Made by a program: the position numbers and the translations under genes
Notes under the pieces: generated by a model
Told to the model about the DNA's origin: nothing
Databases searched by the model: none
What the model saw: the letters and a program-made list of their open reading frames with translations, nothing else
Shown: piece by piece, positions 36,347 to 44,142 of the stretch
How the letters are laid out: each line of letters starts with the position of its first letter
Position numbering within the stretch: position 1 is the stretch's first letter
Source of the DNA: Lewinellaceae bacterium
GTDB lineage: Bacteria > Bacteroidota > Bacteroidia > Chitinophagales > Saprospiraceae
Direction of reading: 5' to 3'
Length of the DNA stretch: 64,000 bases
NCBI GenBank assembly: GCA_020636375.1
Contig: JACJXZ010000012.1
Location: forward strand, 186,001 to 250,000

Positions 36347-38041
36347 CTAGGCTTTTATTACCCATTTAAAGGAGGCCTCGCCGGACTCTGACGGATTGCC
36401 GGCAACAGACACCGTTATTTTGGGGTCGAATGTCCTTTGCTTGGGAAACGTGCCGGTAGGCGTGCCGCTAATGATCCCGGTATTGGGGTCTATGCTTAGG
36501 CCGTCCGGCAAGTCATTTGCCGAAAAATTAAATGTCCTTCCGGCAGGATTGGAAACGGTCACCGGCAAAGGTTTAATTTCCTTGTCCTTTTGGTCTTCCC
36601 GATCAGCTATTGGCTTGATCTTAACCTCTAAAATTTTAATTTCCCACGTAAAGGATACGGTGGAGGACTCTGCCGGAGTACTGTCATCTGACACAGTCAC
36701 AACCGTAGAAAATGTGCCTGCCGTAGTAGGCGTCCCGCTGATGACCCCTGTAGTTTGGCCGATACTCAGGCCCGGAGGCAAGCCTTGCGCGCTATACGTC
36801 AGTTTTTTTCCGGCGGGGTTGAAAACGGTAACCGTCAGAGGGGCAATGCTTTCCGTCCTTTTGTTTTCCTGGTTGCCTATCGGATTGATGCTAAGATTAA
36901 GCGCTTTGGCGATAAACCTGAAGTTCACAGAAGATTCGTTGGCCTGGCCGTCTCCGACTTTGACCTCAACATCGTAATTCCCGTTATTGACCTGGCCGGC
37001 ATCATCAGCAAGTTTCCCGGTAATAACACCGTCGCTATCAATACTTAAGCCGCCGGGCAAAGTATTAGCCGTAAAAGTCAGCGGGGCTTCCCCGGGATTG
37101 CGCACCGGCAGTGGCTCGGCAATGCTTTCCCCCTCGCTCATGTTAATATCTCCTATTTGCAGGATACGCAAAGCATTGTTGCTGAAAACCGATTGAGCGT
37201 CGATTTTAAGGCTGTCGATTTTTTGCCTTAAGAACTCAAGGGCGTCAACTCTGTCCTGATTCTGCACATGGTTATCTACGTTATCCAGCCCGTCTTCGAA
37301 GTGGCCGGCTACCGTGTTGGTATGGGTTTTCGTTATTTGATCGACATTGGCGCTCAGGAGGGTGGCTTCGGCCTGTTGCAGGGCCGTATTGGCAGTGGCC
37401 AGGTTTCCATCCACGTCCGTTTTCAAATTGCCAAAATCCGTCTGGATGTCCGTCAGGATCGCTCTTAAGTTCGTCAGGCCGATCAACGCGTGAATGCCGG
37501 CTGTCTTCACGGCAGCGTTAAACGCAAATTCGGCATACTCGCCTGCATGGGCTGCTTCGGCTGCGATGGCCTGCGAAGCCTGGGTGATCACTGCGGCGAT
37601 ATCAAACAGGGAGTTTTCCAAACTGGACGTCGAGCGCAGGTCACAGGCGTTTTTGGTGAGCGTTTGCAGGTTGTTTGCCGCGTCCTTGATGGAAGCGATG
37701 GCGGTATCCAGGCTGGCCTGCACGGCCTGGTTTTGCGTTTCCAGGGCAGTCATGCCTGCGAGCGCATCGTTCAGGTATTGCTCGAATTCTGCTGCGGCAA
37801 AACCCTGGTAATCGACGGGCTGGCCTTCAGCGTTTGCGGCGGCAATCCCCTTGCTGAGCAATGCATATTTAATGGCCGTCGCCAATGCTAATGTATAGCC
37901 ACTCTCTCGTTGGCCTTGTACGGCGTCAGCGCTGGTTTTATCTGAAAGTTTTACCTTGGAATCCGAATCGGCAGTGGAGATTAGGCCAGACAACTCATTC
38001 AAAAAAGAATTGAGCTTGCCATCTGTCTTAGGTGTAGGCAT
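36347..38041 (-). CDS. Helical protein with three putative-Ig domains, eCIS locus
   Basis: A 564-aa protein without a signal peptide. Residues 1-300 are helical, with an Ala-rich bundle ('ALATAIKYALLSKGIAAANA'). Residues about 300-564 hold three He_PIG-type Ig-like domains: 'GLSIDSDGVITGKLADD', 'GLSIGQTTGVISGTPTTAGT' and 'GLSIDPNTGIISGTPTG', each preceded by 'P(L/I).V.N.AG'. Such domains usually occur in exported adhesins; here the absence of a leader suggests export by the eCIS or a role as an attached binding protein. Function is inferred from location only. Confidence 0.65.
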   Translation of the reverse strand: MPTPKTDGKLNSFLNELSGLISTADSDSKVKLSDKTSADAVQGQRESGYTLALATAIKYALLSKGIAAANAEGQPVDYQGFAAAEFEQYLNDALAGMTALETQNQAVQASLDTAIASIKDAANNLQTLTKNACDLRSTSSLENSLFDIAAVITQASQAIAAEAAHAGEYAEFAFNAAVKTAGIHALIGLTNLRAILTDIQTDFGNLKTDVDGNLATANTALQQAEATLLSANVDQITKTHTNTVAGHFEDGLDNVDNHVQNQDRVDALEFLRQKIDSLKIDAQSVFSNNALRILQIGDINMSEGESIAEPLPVRNPGEAPLTFTANTLPGGLSIDSDGVITGKLADDAGQVNNGNYDVEVKVGDGQANESSVNFRFIAKALNLSINPIGNQENKRTESIAPLTVTVFNPAGKKLTYSAQGLPPGLSIGQTTGVISGTPTTAGTFSTVVTVSDDSTPAESSTVSFTWEIKILEVKIKPIADREDQKDKEIKPLPVTVSNPAGRTFNFSANDLPDGLSIDPNTGIISGTPTGTFPKQRTFDPKITVSVAGNPSESGEASFKWVIKA

Positions 38042-38215
38042 TGTGTTTGGTATTATAAAAATCTTTAAGATTGAGTGATCTTTGTTCCGTGCTTTCCCGT
38101 CAGATTCAATTCCTTTCTCTTACCCTGCCACGCCTCGTATGCACTATGCCAAATAGTAAACTGGAAGAAGAATTAAATATAGAAATAATAAACCAAAGCG
38201 CCTAGATATATTTTG

Positions 38216-38223
38216 TATGTTTG
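38216..38223 (+). promoter_or_regulatory. Candidate Bacteroidota -7 box
   Basis: TATGTTTG matches the TAnnTTTG consensus of the Bacteroidota primary sigma factor. It lies 17 bp upstream of the ATG at 38241, leaving a short leader. No good -33 TTTG is seen at the expected spacing, so confidence is low. Confidence 0.3.
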
Positions 38224-38240
38224 ATAAAAATCAATCCGTC

Positions 38241-38405
38241 ATGCAAGAAATCACCTTAACCGTTACCATAGAGGAAGCCAACCTCATCCTCGAGGCCCTG
38301 GGCGACCGGCCCTTCAAAACGGTGTTCTCCTTAATTGGCAAGATCCAGGCGCAGGCAGCCGGCCAGTTGAATGGCGGGGGGAAGGAGGAGGGTGGGGGAG
38401 GGTGA
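38241..38405 (+). CDS. Small conserved protein
   Basis: A 54-aa protein 'MQEITLTVTIEEANLILEAL', 'GDRPFKTVFSLIGKIQAQAA' with a Gly-rich tail. The ATG at 38241 is preferred over the TTG/ATG upstream because a -7-like box overlaps the longer version. Similar small 'EEANLILEALG..P...V..L..KI..QA' proteins are common in Bacteroidota, function unknown. It is transcribed divergently from the Ig-domain gene. Confidence 0.6.
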   Translation: MQEITLTVTIEEANLILEALGDRPFKTVFSLIGKIQAQAAGQLNGGGKEEGGGG

Positions 38406-38426
38406 GTAAGGAGGGTGCCAATTAAG

Positions 38427-38620
38427 CTAAGGGCTTGCCCAAAAATAAACACTCTATTTAGAGTCGTTCTTTTGCACGCTGGCGGCCCCGACACTCCGTG
38501 TGCGGGGTAGACTGTTGCCAAGCCTCGCCGTAGCTCCGGCTATGCCTGCGTTTGGCGCCTTGCCAGCGCACAAAATAACTTCCTCTATTCTGTACCATTT
38601 ATTTCTGTGCAAGCCCTAAG
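38427..38620. repeat. MITE-like element, 194 bp
   Basis: The ends are imperfect inverted repeats of about 55 nt: left 'CTAAGGGCTTGCCCAAAAAT', right (reverse complement) 'CTTAGGGCTTGCACAGAAAT'; both continue into AAA, TTTTG and CGCTGGC blocks. There is no coding capacity. It resembles a non-autonomous derivative of an insertion sequence. It lies between the small protein gene and the cargo gene. Confidence 0.6.
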
Positions 38621-38825
38621 TTGCCGATAATTAAAGCCGCCACGCGTTTGGACGTACTTGATTTATCTGGCACATAACAAGCGGCTACTTAATTGGTTTT
38701 CAAAAATTAAACAGGGGGTTTGCCGTGATAGTCGCCAGGCGAACTCTAGTCGCCAGCCGACATCACAACCCCTTATTAATATTTGAAGCTCAATAAAGTA
38801 GCCGGTCCGAATAAGGTCAACCCGA
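38621..38825. other. Downstream spacer of the cargo gene
   Basis: No gene. Contains CGGCTACTT (about 38681-38689) and AAGTAGCCG (about 38795-38803) as an inverted repeat, and two 'AGTCGCCAG' direct repeats near 38728 and 38748. Confidence 0.4.
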
Positions 38826-40598
38826 TTAATGATGTGCAATTGCTCTTGCATACAAGCTTCTATAGTGTTTATGGATATGCCGGAAACTTTCCGGGTCTAT
38901 ATTCCGGATATCGACAATTCTGGATGGCCAGTTTTTGGCTAAATGCTCCAGATAGGAAAGCATATAGATGCTTTTGAATTCGTCAGCTTCATCGAGATTC
39001 TGCCCAACCATTTGCTGGTACCATTCCGTGTAGGTCCAAAGCTCGCCAGGGGCATCGGCTGCTATGCTGCCGCCTGCGCCGACAGGCCGGGTCACTTTAA
39101 TCTTTAAGCGGCTGGGTATGTCCGGCCCTGGTTCATTGAGCATGATGCCACTCTGCTGCACTCCAGGCTGCCCTGCCTCCTGCCTGCCGGAAATCCTACC
39201 GATCACATCTGGAATATAGCTCCGGCCTTCAAGAGCAACGATTAGGTTTTTAGCCCTTGGGTATCTGTCGATCCCCAGCTCTTCAACGATTAAATAAACT
39301 TGTGAAACGCCCTTACGGAATGCGGCCTGGCAAGCTTGCAGGGTACTTTGCAAGGTCTGCGCTTCATCACCGGTCACAAGATTGGTAAAGGTGACGCTGT
39401 CAGGGGCTACCAGCGAATTGCTTCGCAGCCGGCGGCCGGCAGCCGGCACTGCAGCCTCAGCTGCTGCCAGCGCTTCAGGGCCTCTCTCTTCAGCTACTGC
39501 CACACCTGCACCAGCTTTATGCTCAGCTGTCGGCGCTGCTGCTTGCCTTACGCCAGCTCCAGCATGGGCGCCGGCTGGCCGGAAAGGCTTTTCTTTATTG
39601 AGCAGCAAAGTTTTTGCCAATAATCTATGGTGCAGGCTATAGCGTTCGGCACTTGACCCATCGTATATTTGGGTGAGTTCTCCAATGCCTAAGGTGGCAA
39701 AGTGCATAGCTTCTTCCAGTGGAATCATCATCTTGCCGGCGAGCATTTTCGCATTCGGATGATCCAGCGCTGCCATTTTCCGGGCTTTGAGGTCTCTATC
39801 TCCCCTGGCAAAGCGCCCTCTGCTCTCCTCATCTTCTCCCATAGAAAGGTCCGTAGCCGTCCGTAGCCATTCCGCCAAAGAGGCAAGGGCTTCCATTATT
39901 TCTCCTGTCACCCTTCCTTCGATGTTGGCGGGTTCCTGGGTTTCATCCCGAAGGATAGAACAGGCCAGGTCGAAAGTTTGGCCGGTGAGGATTACCCCAA
40001 GCTGCACTCTGGCAGCCTCCAGGTATTTTTGAACGCTTGTTTGGAAAGCGGCGTCATACATCCTGAGTTCGATGACCGGAATTTGACCGCTCGCTTCGCA
40101 ACGCCCGGCGTATTCCAGGATTTCATTCCTGTACTGGTGAATATCATAGGCTGCGTCGAACTGCGTTGCGGCCATTTGAAATGGTTTGGCCTTAGGGCGT
40201 TCGTCACCGAGCGCACGGATGCCGTCGTTGTAGAATTTGTTGCGTTGAACGACAGGCAAAGCCGTTGGCAGGGCTGGTGCCTGTGCGCTGTTTACCGTTT
40301 CCCTGAAAAGTTGCCTGAAGTGCGTCCCCGCAGTTGATTTAACGGCATTATTTGAATGCTGAACCCGGGGGCTGCTGTCTGCCATCTTTTGAATGGCCTT
40401 CAACCGCACCGCTTGCGGGCTATTGTCTGCCATCACCTGCCTTTGCCGCTGTACCACTGCCGCCGGCCGGTTGTCCATCAGTTGAATAGCAGACTCGCCG
40501 CCGGCCTTCATCAGAGCCACCCCACTTGCCATAGGTTGGCTTTCCCGCCTGCCGGCAGGCAAGGTATTTTCTTGGGTCTTGTCGGCATGGGTGATCAT
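38826..40598 (-). CDS. Probable eCIS cargo protein A
   Basis: A 590-aa protein. The first 80 residues ('MITHADKTQENTLPAGRRES', 'IQLMDNRPAAVVQRQRQVMA', 'DNSPQAVRLKAIQKMADSSP') closely match the start of the DUF4157 protein next door, including a repeated 'MADNSPQxxxL.A.Q' unit. This looks like a loading or targeting leader. The rest is unlike it: an alpha-helical region (about 120-330), an Ala/Gly/Glu-rich low-complexity hinge (about 345-395), and a C-terminal globular domain ('AKNLIVALEGRSYIPDVIGR', 'LWTYTEWYQQMVGQNLDEAD'). No signal peptide and no HExxH. No toxin family recognised. An SD-like GAGG sits before the start. Confidence 0.7.
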   Translation of the reverse strand: MITHADKTQENTLPAGRRESQPMASGVALMKAGGESAIQLMDNRPAAVVQRQRQVMADNSPQAVRLKAIQKMADSSPRVQHSNNAVKSTAGTHFRQLFRETVNSAQAPALPTALPVVQRNKFYNDGIRALGDERPKAKPFQMAATQFDAAYDIHQYRNEILEYAGRCEASGQIPVIELRMYDAAFQTSVQKYLEAARVQLGVILTGQTFDLACSILRDETQEPANIEGRVTGEIMEALASLAEWLRTATDLSMGEDEESRGRFARGDRDLKARKMAALDHPNAKMLAGKMMIPLEEAMHFATLGIGELTQIYDGSSAERYSLHHRLLAKTLLLNKEKPFRPAGAHAGAGVRQAAAPTAEHKAGAGVAVAEERGPEALAAAEAAVPAAGRRLRSNSLVAPDSVTFTNLVTGDEAQTLQSTLQACQAAFRKGVSQVYLIVEELGIDRYPRAKNLIVALEGRSYIPDVIGRISGRQEAGQPGVQQSGIMLNEPGPDIPSRLKIKVTRPVGAGGSIAADAPGELWTYTEWYQQMVGQNLDEADEFKSIYMLSYLEHLAKNWPSRIVDIRNIDPESFRHIHKHYRSLYARAIAHH

Positions 40599-40727
40599 TA
40601 ATTTCCTCTTTCAGGTTTTTGCATAGCCATTAGTTTCACATTTTTGCTGGCTCGGGAACGCAATGAGGGGAGGCCGGACGTACCCATAGCATGGCTTAAT
40701 TCCTTTACTTCGACGAGAACGGCCGAG

Positions 40728-42380
40728 CTACCGATTATGGCCGGCCTCCCGCTCTCTAGCCTCTCTCGCCGCGCGAGTTCTTTCTCCTCCAGCTAATATC
40801 AACTCAGCCCCAGCATTTGCCGCCGCTGCTACCGTAGCATAGCTCATGTTGTTGATCCATCCCAGCGCCCCTGTTGCCAAATCCTCTTCCGCTCCATATT
40901 CACTTCCAGCCATAGTCAGGAAGCCGCCGGTAAAGAGGTATAATAACTCACATCCAAACCAGGCAGCAAGTTGTGAACGAGTTAAATCACCGGTTCGGTA
41001 CAAGCCATATGCTCTAGTCGCAGATGCTCCTGCAACGATAATGCCTACCCCCGAATCCAGCGCCGCCAAGACGTTGTCGGCACTACCTGACAGCATGTTG
41101 TGCAGGCCTTGCAAATACACCGTAACTGTACCCGTGGCCAATCCCACCCGGCTGCCGCCTTCCCGAAGGTCATCATAGGCCTGCCGCATTGCCTGCCTGA
41201 TGCCCTGTTCTTGTGGCGCCTCGGCATTGTTCGCAATAGCATTGTCTGCAGCTCCTGGCCCTTCACCGCCTCCACCCTGTTCTATATCACCTTGACCTGC
41301 TTCGCCCCCTACAGCATTCCGGTCTTGTAAAATCCTTTCCCAATCTTCATTTGAAATCCATGTCTGAAGGTGGTCTTCATATGGAATGTTATTGCCATCA
41401 GCAGTTTGATAAAGTCGTATCCCTGGCGTAATCCCTGCCGGAAAAGGCGAGTATTTAAATTGTTGTGTGGCATAATCGTAATAGTAATAAGCTCTTTGGA
41501 TAACAGGCATTAGTTGCGGAACTGAACCTGTTAAACTGTTTTTCAGCAGATCGTTTGATTTAAGTTGTGGAGTCATACTACCTGCCCTAGCCCCCATCAC
41601 ATCCGCCTCTTTCTCCAGTCCTTTGTCGTCGTTGACATTCACGCCTCCACTCATCTGCATCGTCGGCCTCACCCGCCCCTGCTTCTGCTGCACCACATGC
41701 CAGGCCTCGTGCGGCAGATGCTTTTCCTGCCCGGGGCCTAAGTGGATGTCCGTCCCCTGGGCATAAGCATGCGCTTGTAATCCTGCTGGTTTATCCGAAT
41801 TGCGGTGCACCTTCACGTCATCCAACGACAGCCCCGACAGGTTTTCCATGCCGGTTTTCAGGTTGTCGGGAAGGCCGGTATCATTTTCCTTTTTCTGGAT
41901 GGGCGCGGCTTTCCTTTGAAGCGCTTCCTCTTCCATCCCTTTGTTTTGAATCGGCGCAAACTTGCCCTGCAGCAGTTCCTCTTCTTCGGGATCGGCCTGA
42001 CGTTGCACCGGAGCGAATTTGCCCTGCAGCAGTTCCTCTTCCTCCGGCCCCTGTTTTTGTACGGGTTCGAATTTCCCTTGAAGTAGTTCCTCTTCTTCCA
42101 GCCCTTCCTTTTGTACCGGGGGCGCGGCACGATCATTGGCCATCGCCTGCAATTGAGCTATTTGTTTTGCCTGAGGGCTATTGCTTGCTGTTTCCTGAAA
42201 GGCCCTCAGCTGTTTCACCTGCGGGCTATTGTCCGCCATTCCTTGCCGATGCCGTTGCGCTATTGCTTCCGGCCGGTTATCCACGAGCTGAAAAGCAGGC
42301 GCGCCAACGCTCTGTGCGTGGCTTTGCTGCCGGCCGGCCGGCAGCCTGCTTTCCTGCTTTTTGTCAGCGTGGGTGTTCAT
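40728..42380 (-). CDS. DUF4157 (eCIS core) cargo/toxin candidate B
   Basis: A 550-aa protein preceded by an AAGGAGGAAT ribosome site. Layout: leader 1-90 shared with cargo A; four repeats of 'EEEELLQGKFAPVQ' type (about 93-162); DUF4157 domain (about 170-270) with 'LPHEAWHVVQQKQGRVRPTM' giving HEAWH (224-228) and a downstream Glu in 'GLEKEADVMGARAG'; then a C-terminal third with Gly-rich and hydrophobic stretches ('GVGIIVAGASATRAYG', 'LAAWFGCELLYLFTGGFLTM') that could insert in membranes. DUF4157 is known as a domain of proteins associated with eCIS. The catalytic-looking HExxH fits a zinc peptidase that may process the cargo. Target unknown. Confidence 0.85.
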   Translation of the reverse strand: MNTHADKKQESRLPAGRQQSHAQSVGAPAFQLVDNRPEAIAQRHRQGMADNSPQVKQLRAFQETASNSPQAKQIAQLQAMANDRAAPPVQKEGLEEEELLQGKFEPVQKQGPEEEELLQGKFAPVQRQADPEEEELLQGKFAPIQNKGMEEEALQRKAAPIQKKENDTGLPDNLKTGMENLSGLSLDDVKVHRNSDKPAGLQAHAYAQGTDIHLGPGQEKHLPHEAWHVVQQKQGRVRPTMQMSGGVNVNDDKGLEKEADVMGARAGSMTPQLKSNDLLKNSLTGSVPQLMPVIQRAYYYYDYATQQFKYSPFPAGITPGIRLYQTADGNNIPYEDHLQTWISNEDWERILQDRNAVGGEAGQGDIEQGGGGEGPGAADNAIANNAEAPQEQGIRQAMRQAYDDLREGGSRVGLATGTVTVYLQGLHNMLSGSADNVLAALDSGVGIIVAGASATRAYGLYRTGDLTRSQLAAWFGCELLYLFTGGFLTMAGSEYGAEEDLATGALGWINNMSYATVAAAANAGAELILAGGERTRAAREAREREAGHNR

Positions 42381-42410
42381 ATTCCTCCTTTTTAGTTTTT
42401 TTAGTAATCC

Positions 42411-42532
42411 TTAAAAAATAACTTCACGATCCGTCGTTGTAGTGAAGTGAATCAGCCACGTAGGATTGTCGCGGGGTTAGGCTGATAAACGAGCTACAAC
42501 GACGGAGCTCAAACAGTGAAGTTATTTTTTAA
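42411..42532. repeat. Nested hairpin upstream of cargo B
   Basis: Outer 17-bp perfect arms (42411-42427, 42516-42532), inner 13-bp arms (42430-42442, 42494-42506; TCCGTCGTTGTAG/CTACAACGACGGA) and a 7-bp pair (42451-42457, 42480-42486). The left edge is 31 bp from the cargo B start codon. TTATTTTTTAATCACTACT follows the right arm and also follows the hairpin at 16961-17016. Could be a mobile hairpin element or a leader structure that affects cargo expression. Confidence 0.75.
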
Positions 42533-43203
42533 TCACTACTTAGTGCCTGCGACGGCTTTGCCATCCGATAAAAATTTCAAATTCTCGGAAGCAGCCAACA
42601 AATGGGCGTCCAGCGCTTGTTTTTCCGCCCCGTCCTCGTGCCTCGGCCGGGTAAACTTCCGCCTTCCGCCTTCCGATTTAACGGAGGATTTCGGAGGCTC
42701 TTTTTATAGCTGTCCAAAGCCCAATACTCCTCTCAATATCCAAAAAAAACAGGGGGTTGCGCAGCTTTTCCATTATTTTTTTGCAATTCCCTAACCTGGC
42801 GGGGGATTTAGGGGGTGGACTAATCCCCCGTTTATTTTTTGAAAACCAATCAGGTCCGCGCCTGCCTGCCGGCCATGCCTGCCTGGCAAACACCAATTCG
42901 GCAGGCAGGCACAGCAGGCGGGCAGGCGAGCAGGAACTCGAACAAATTACATTTTTCAATGTAATAGAATGCCCATTTTGTTGAAGCAGCGGGCCTGGAG
43001 GCCCGCTCTCCAGGCCCGCCGGAGCAATTGGGTTCCCTAACTGACAACAAACAACCGACAACAGCAACTTGTCCTGCGTTCGACCGAGCTCACGCCGAGG
43101 TCTTTAGGCCGAAGCCCGCTACGGATGGACAATAACCAACAACTGACAACTGCCCCGGAACTTCGTTCCCGGCGGAATGGCCAGCGCGGTTTCGGCCTCC
43201 CCC
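42533..43203. other. Repeat-rich intergenic region
   Basis: No supported gene in 671 bp. It holds a GC-rich palindrome (about 42987-43006), 'CCTGCCTGCC..GGCAGGCAGG' inverted repeats (about 42863-42915), and the second copy of the dispersed repeat at 43016-43068. Apparent open frames here are short and composed of repeat translation. Confidence 0.55.
43016..43068. repeat. Dispersed repeat copy 2 (inverted relative to 2801)
   Basis: Reverse complement closely matches 2801-2854; differences are a handful of substitutions and one indel. A looser relative ('AACCAACAACTGACAACTG') is seen near 43132-43150. Confidence 0.7.
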
Positions 43204-43977
43204 TCACGGCTCCTGCCGGAACATCCGGCTCAGCATCTCATACAGCTTGGGGTGCCGGTACCGGAAGGTGCCGGGCTGAGTGAAGAAGTATTCGGCGGCC
43301 ACGCCGAGGAACTCGGCCTCGTCGGTGGCGCCGTAGGAATCGATGTCCGACCGGCCTCTTCTGATCTCTTCCATTTCCTGCCGTATCAGGTTCAGCCATT
43401 CTTCGGCGTATTCCGGCGGGAGGAGGGCATTCGGGATGCCGCCCGTATCGCCGTCGGCCTTATCCAGCAGGTGGATGAATTCGTGGATGCCGACGTGCAG
43501 CCGCTGCTCCGGGTGGGCGAAGCTCTTGCGCAGGGCCGGCAGGGAGAGGATCATCATGCGGTTCAGCTCCTCGTCGCCCACCAGGCCGATGAGGTCGCGC
43601 TGGGCCGCTTCCACCTGGAAGTCGTCGTCGAACATATCCGGGTAGAGCAGCACCTCGCTGAGGTTGCGGTAGCGCCAGCCCGGGAAGCCAAAGGCGGGGA
43701 TCGCGGCGCTGGCGGCCACCAGCAGGCGGTCCGTTTCCGTCACCTCCGCCTCTACGCCGGTGATGGCCACGTCTTTCAGGAACTGGGCGACGCTTTGTTC
43801 GAACCGTTCCTTCTCTTCGTCCGAAAGCCGCCGGTAGTAGCGCACCTTTTCCTGCAGTACGGCCCGCTGCCCTGTCTCCAGCGGCGGCGCCGGGCGGCGG
43901 CGGAAGAACAGCTGCCAGGCCATCCCGGCCAGGAGGGCGAGGAGGAGCAAGGTGAAGAGAAGGGCGGCGGTGGACAT
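43204..43977 (-). CDS. MtfA-like zinc peptidase (M90 family)
   Basis: A 257-aa membrane-anchored protein. The N-terminus is a membrane span (residues 4-25, 'ALLFTLLLLALLAGMAWQLF'). The catalytic site 'HVGIHEFIHLLDKADG' has HEFIH at 165-169, and the downstream 'DEAEFLGVAAEYFF' provides the third ligand. The residues 'IPAFGFPGWRYRNLSEVLLY' and 'LPPEYAEEWLNLIRQEMEEI' match MtfA (Mlc titration factor) family. In E. coli MtfA binds the Mlc repressor and is an aminopeptidase; the role in Bacteroidota is open. Confidence 0.88.
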   Translation of the reverse strand: MSTAALLFTLLLLALLAGMAWQLFFRRRPAPPLETGQRAVLQEKVRYYRRLSDEEKERFEQSVAQFLKDVAITGVEAEVTETDRLLVAASAAIPAFGFPGWRYRNLSEVLLYPDMFDDDFQVEAAQRDLIGLVGDEELNRMMILSLPALRKSFAHPEQRLHVGIHEFIHLLDKADGDTGGIPNALLPPEYAEEWLNLIRQEMEEIRRGRSDIDSYGATDEAEFLGVAAEYFFTQPGTFRYRHPKLYEMLSRMFRQEP

Positions 43978-44015
43978 GGGCTTTTTTAGGCAAAGATAAA
44001 AACCTGCGGGGTAGG

Positions 44016-44049
44016 CCCTGTGGAATAGCGAAGCTTATATTCCACAGGG
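44016..44049. repeat. Hairpin upstream of mtfA-like gene
   Basis: 12-bp perfect arms CCCTGTGGAATA / TATTCCACAGGG around a 10-nt loop; both flanks also share GTAGG. It lies 39 bp upstream of the MtfA-like start codon, so it could sit in that gene's leader. Confidence 0.6.
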
Positions 44050-44142
44050 TAGGCTGTTCAAAACAGTTTTTTTGGGAAGAAACTTTCCTGTATTTTTGAA
44101 TGCCTTGCCTTACATATTTGCTTAAAGTGCAAGTTCAAGCGC

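Noticed and set aside
43177..43989. Plus-strand 270-codon frame opposite the MtfA-like gene
   Set aside because: Antisense shadow; the minus strand has HEFIH and a membrane anchor while the plus frame has no recognisable structure.
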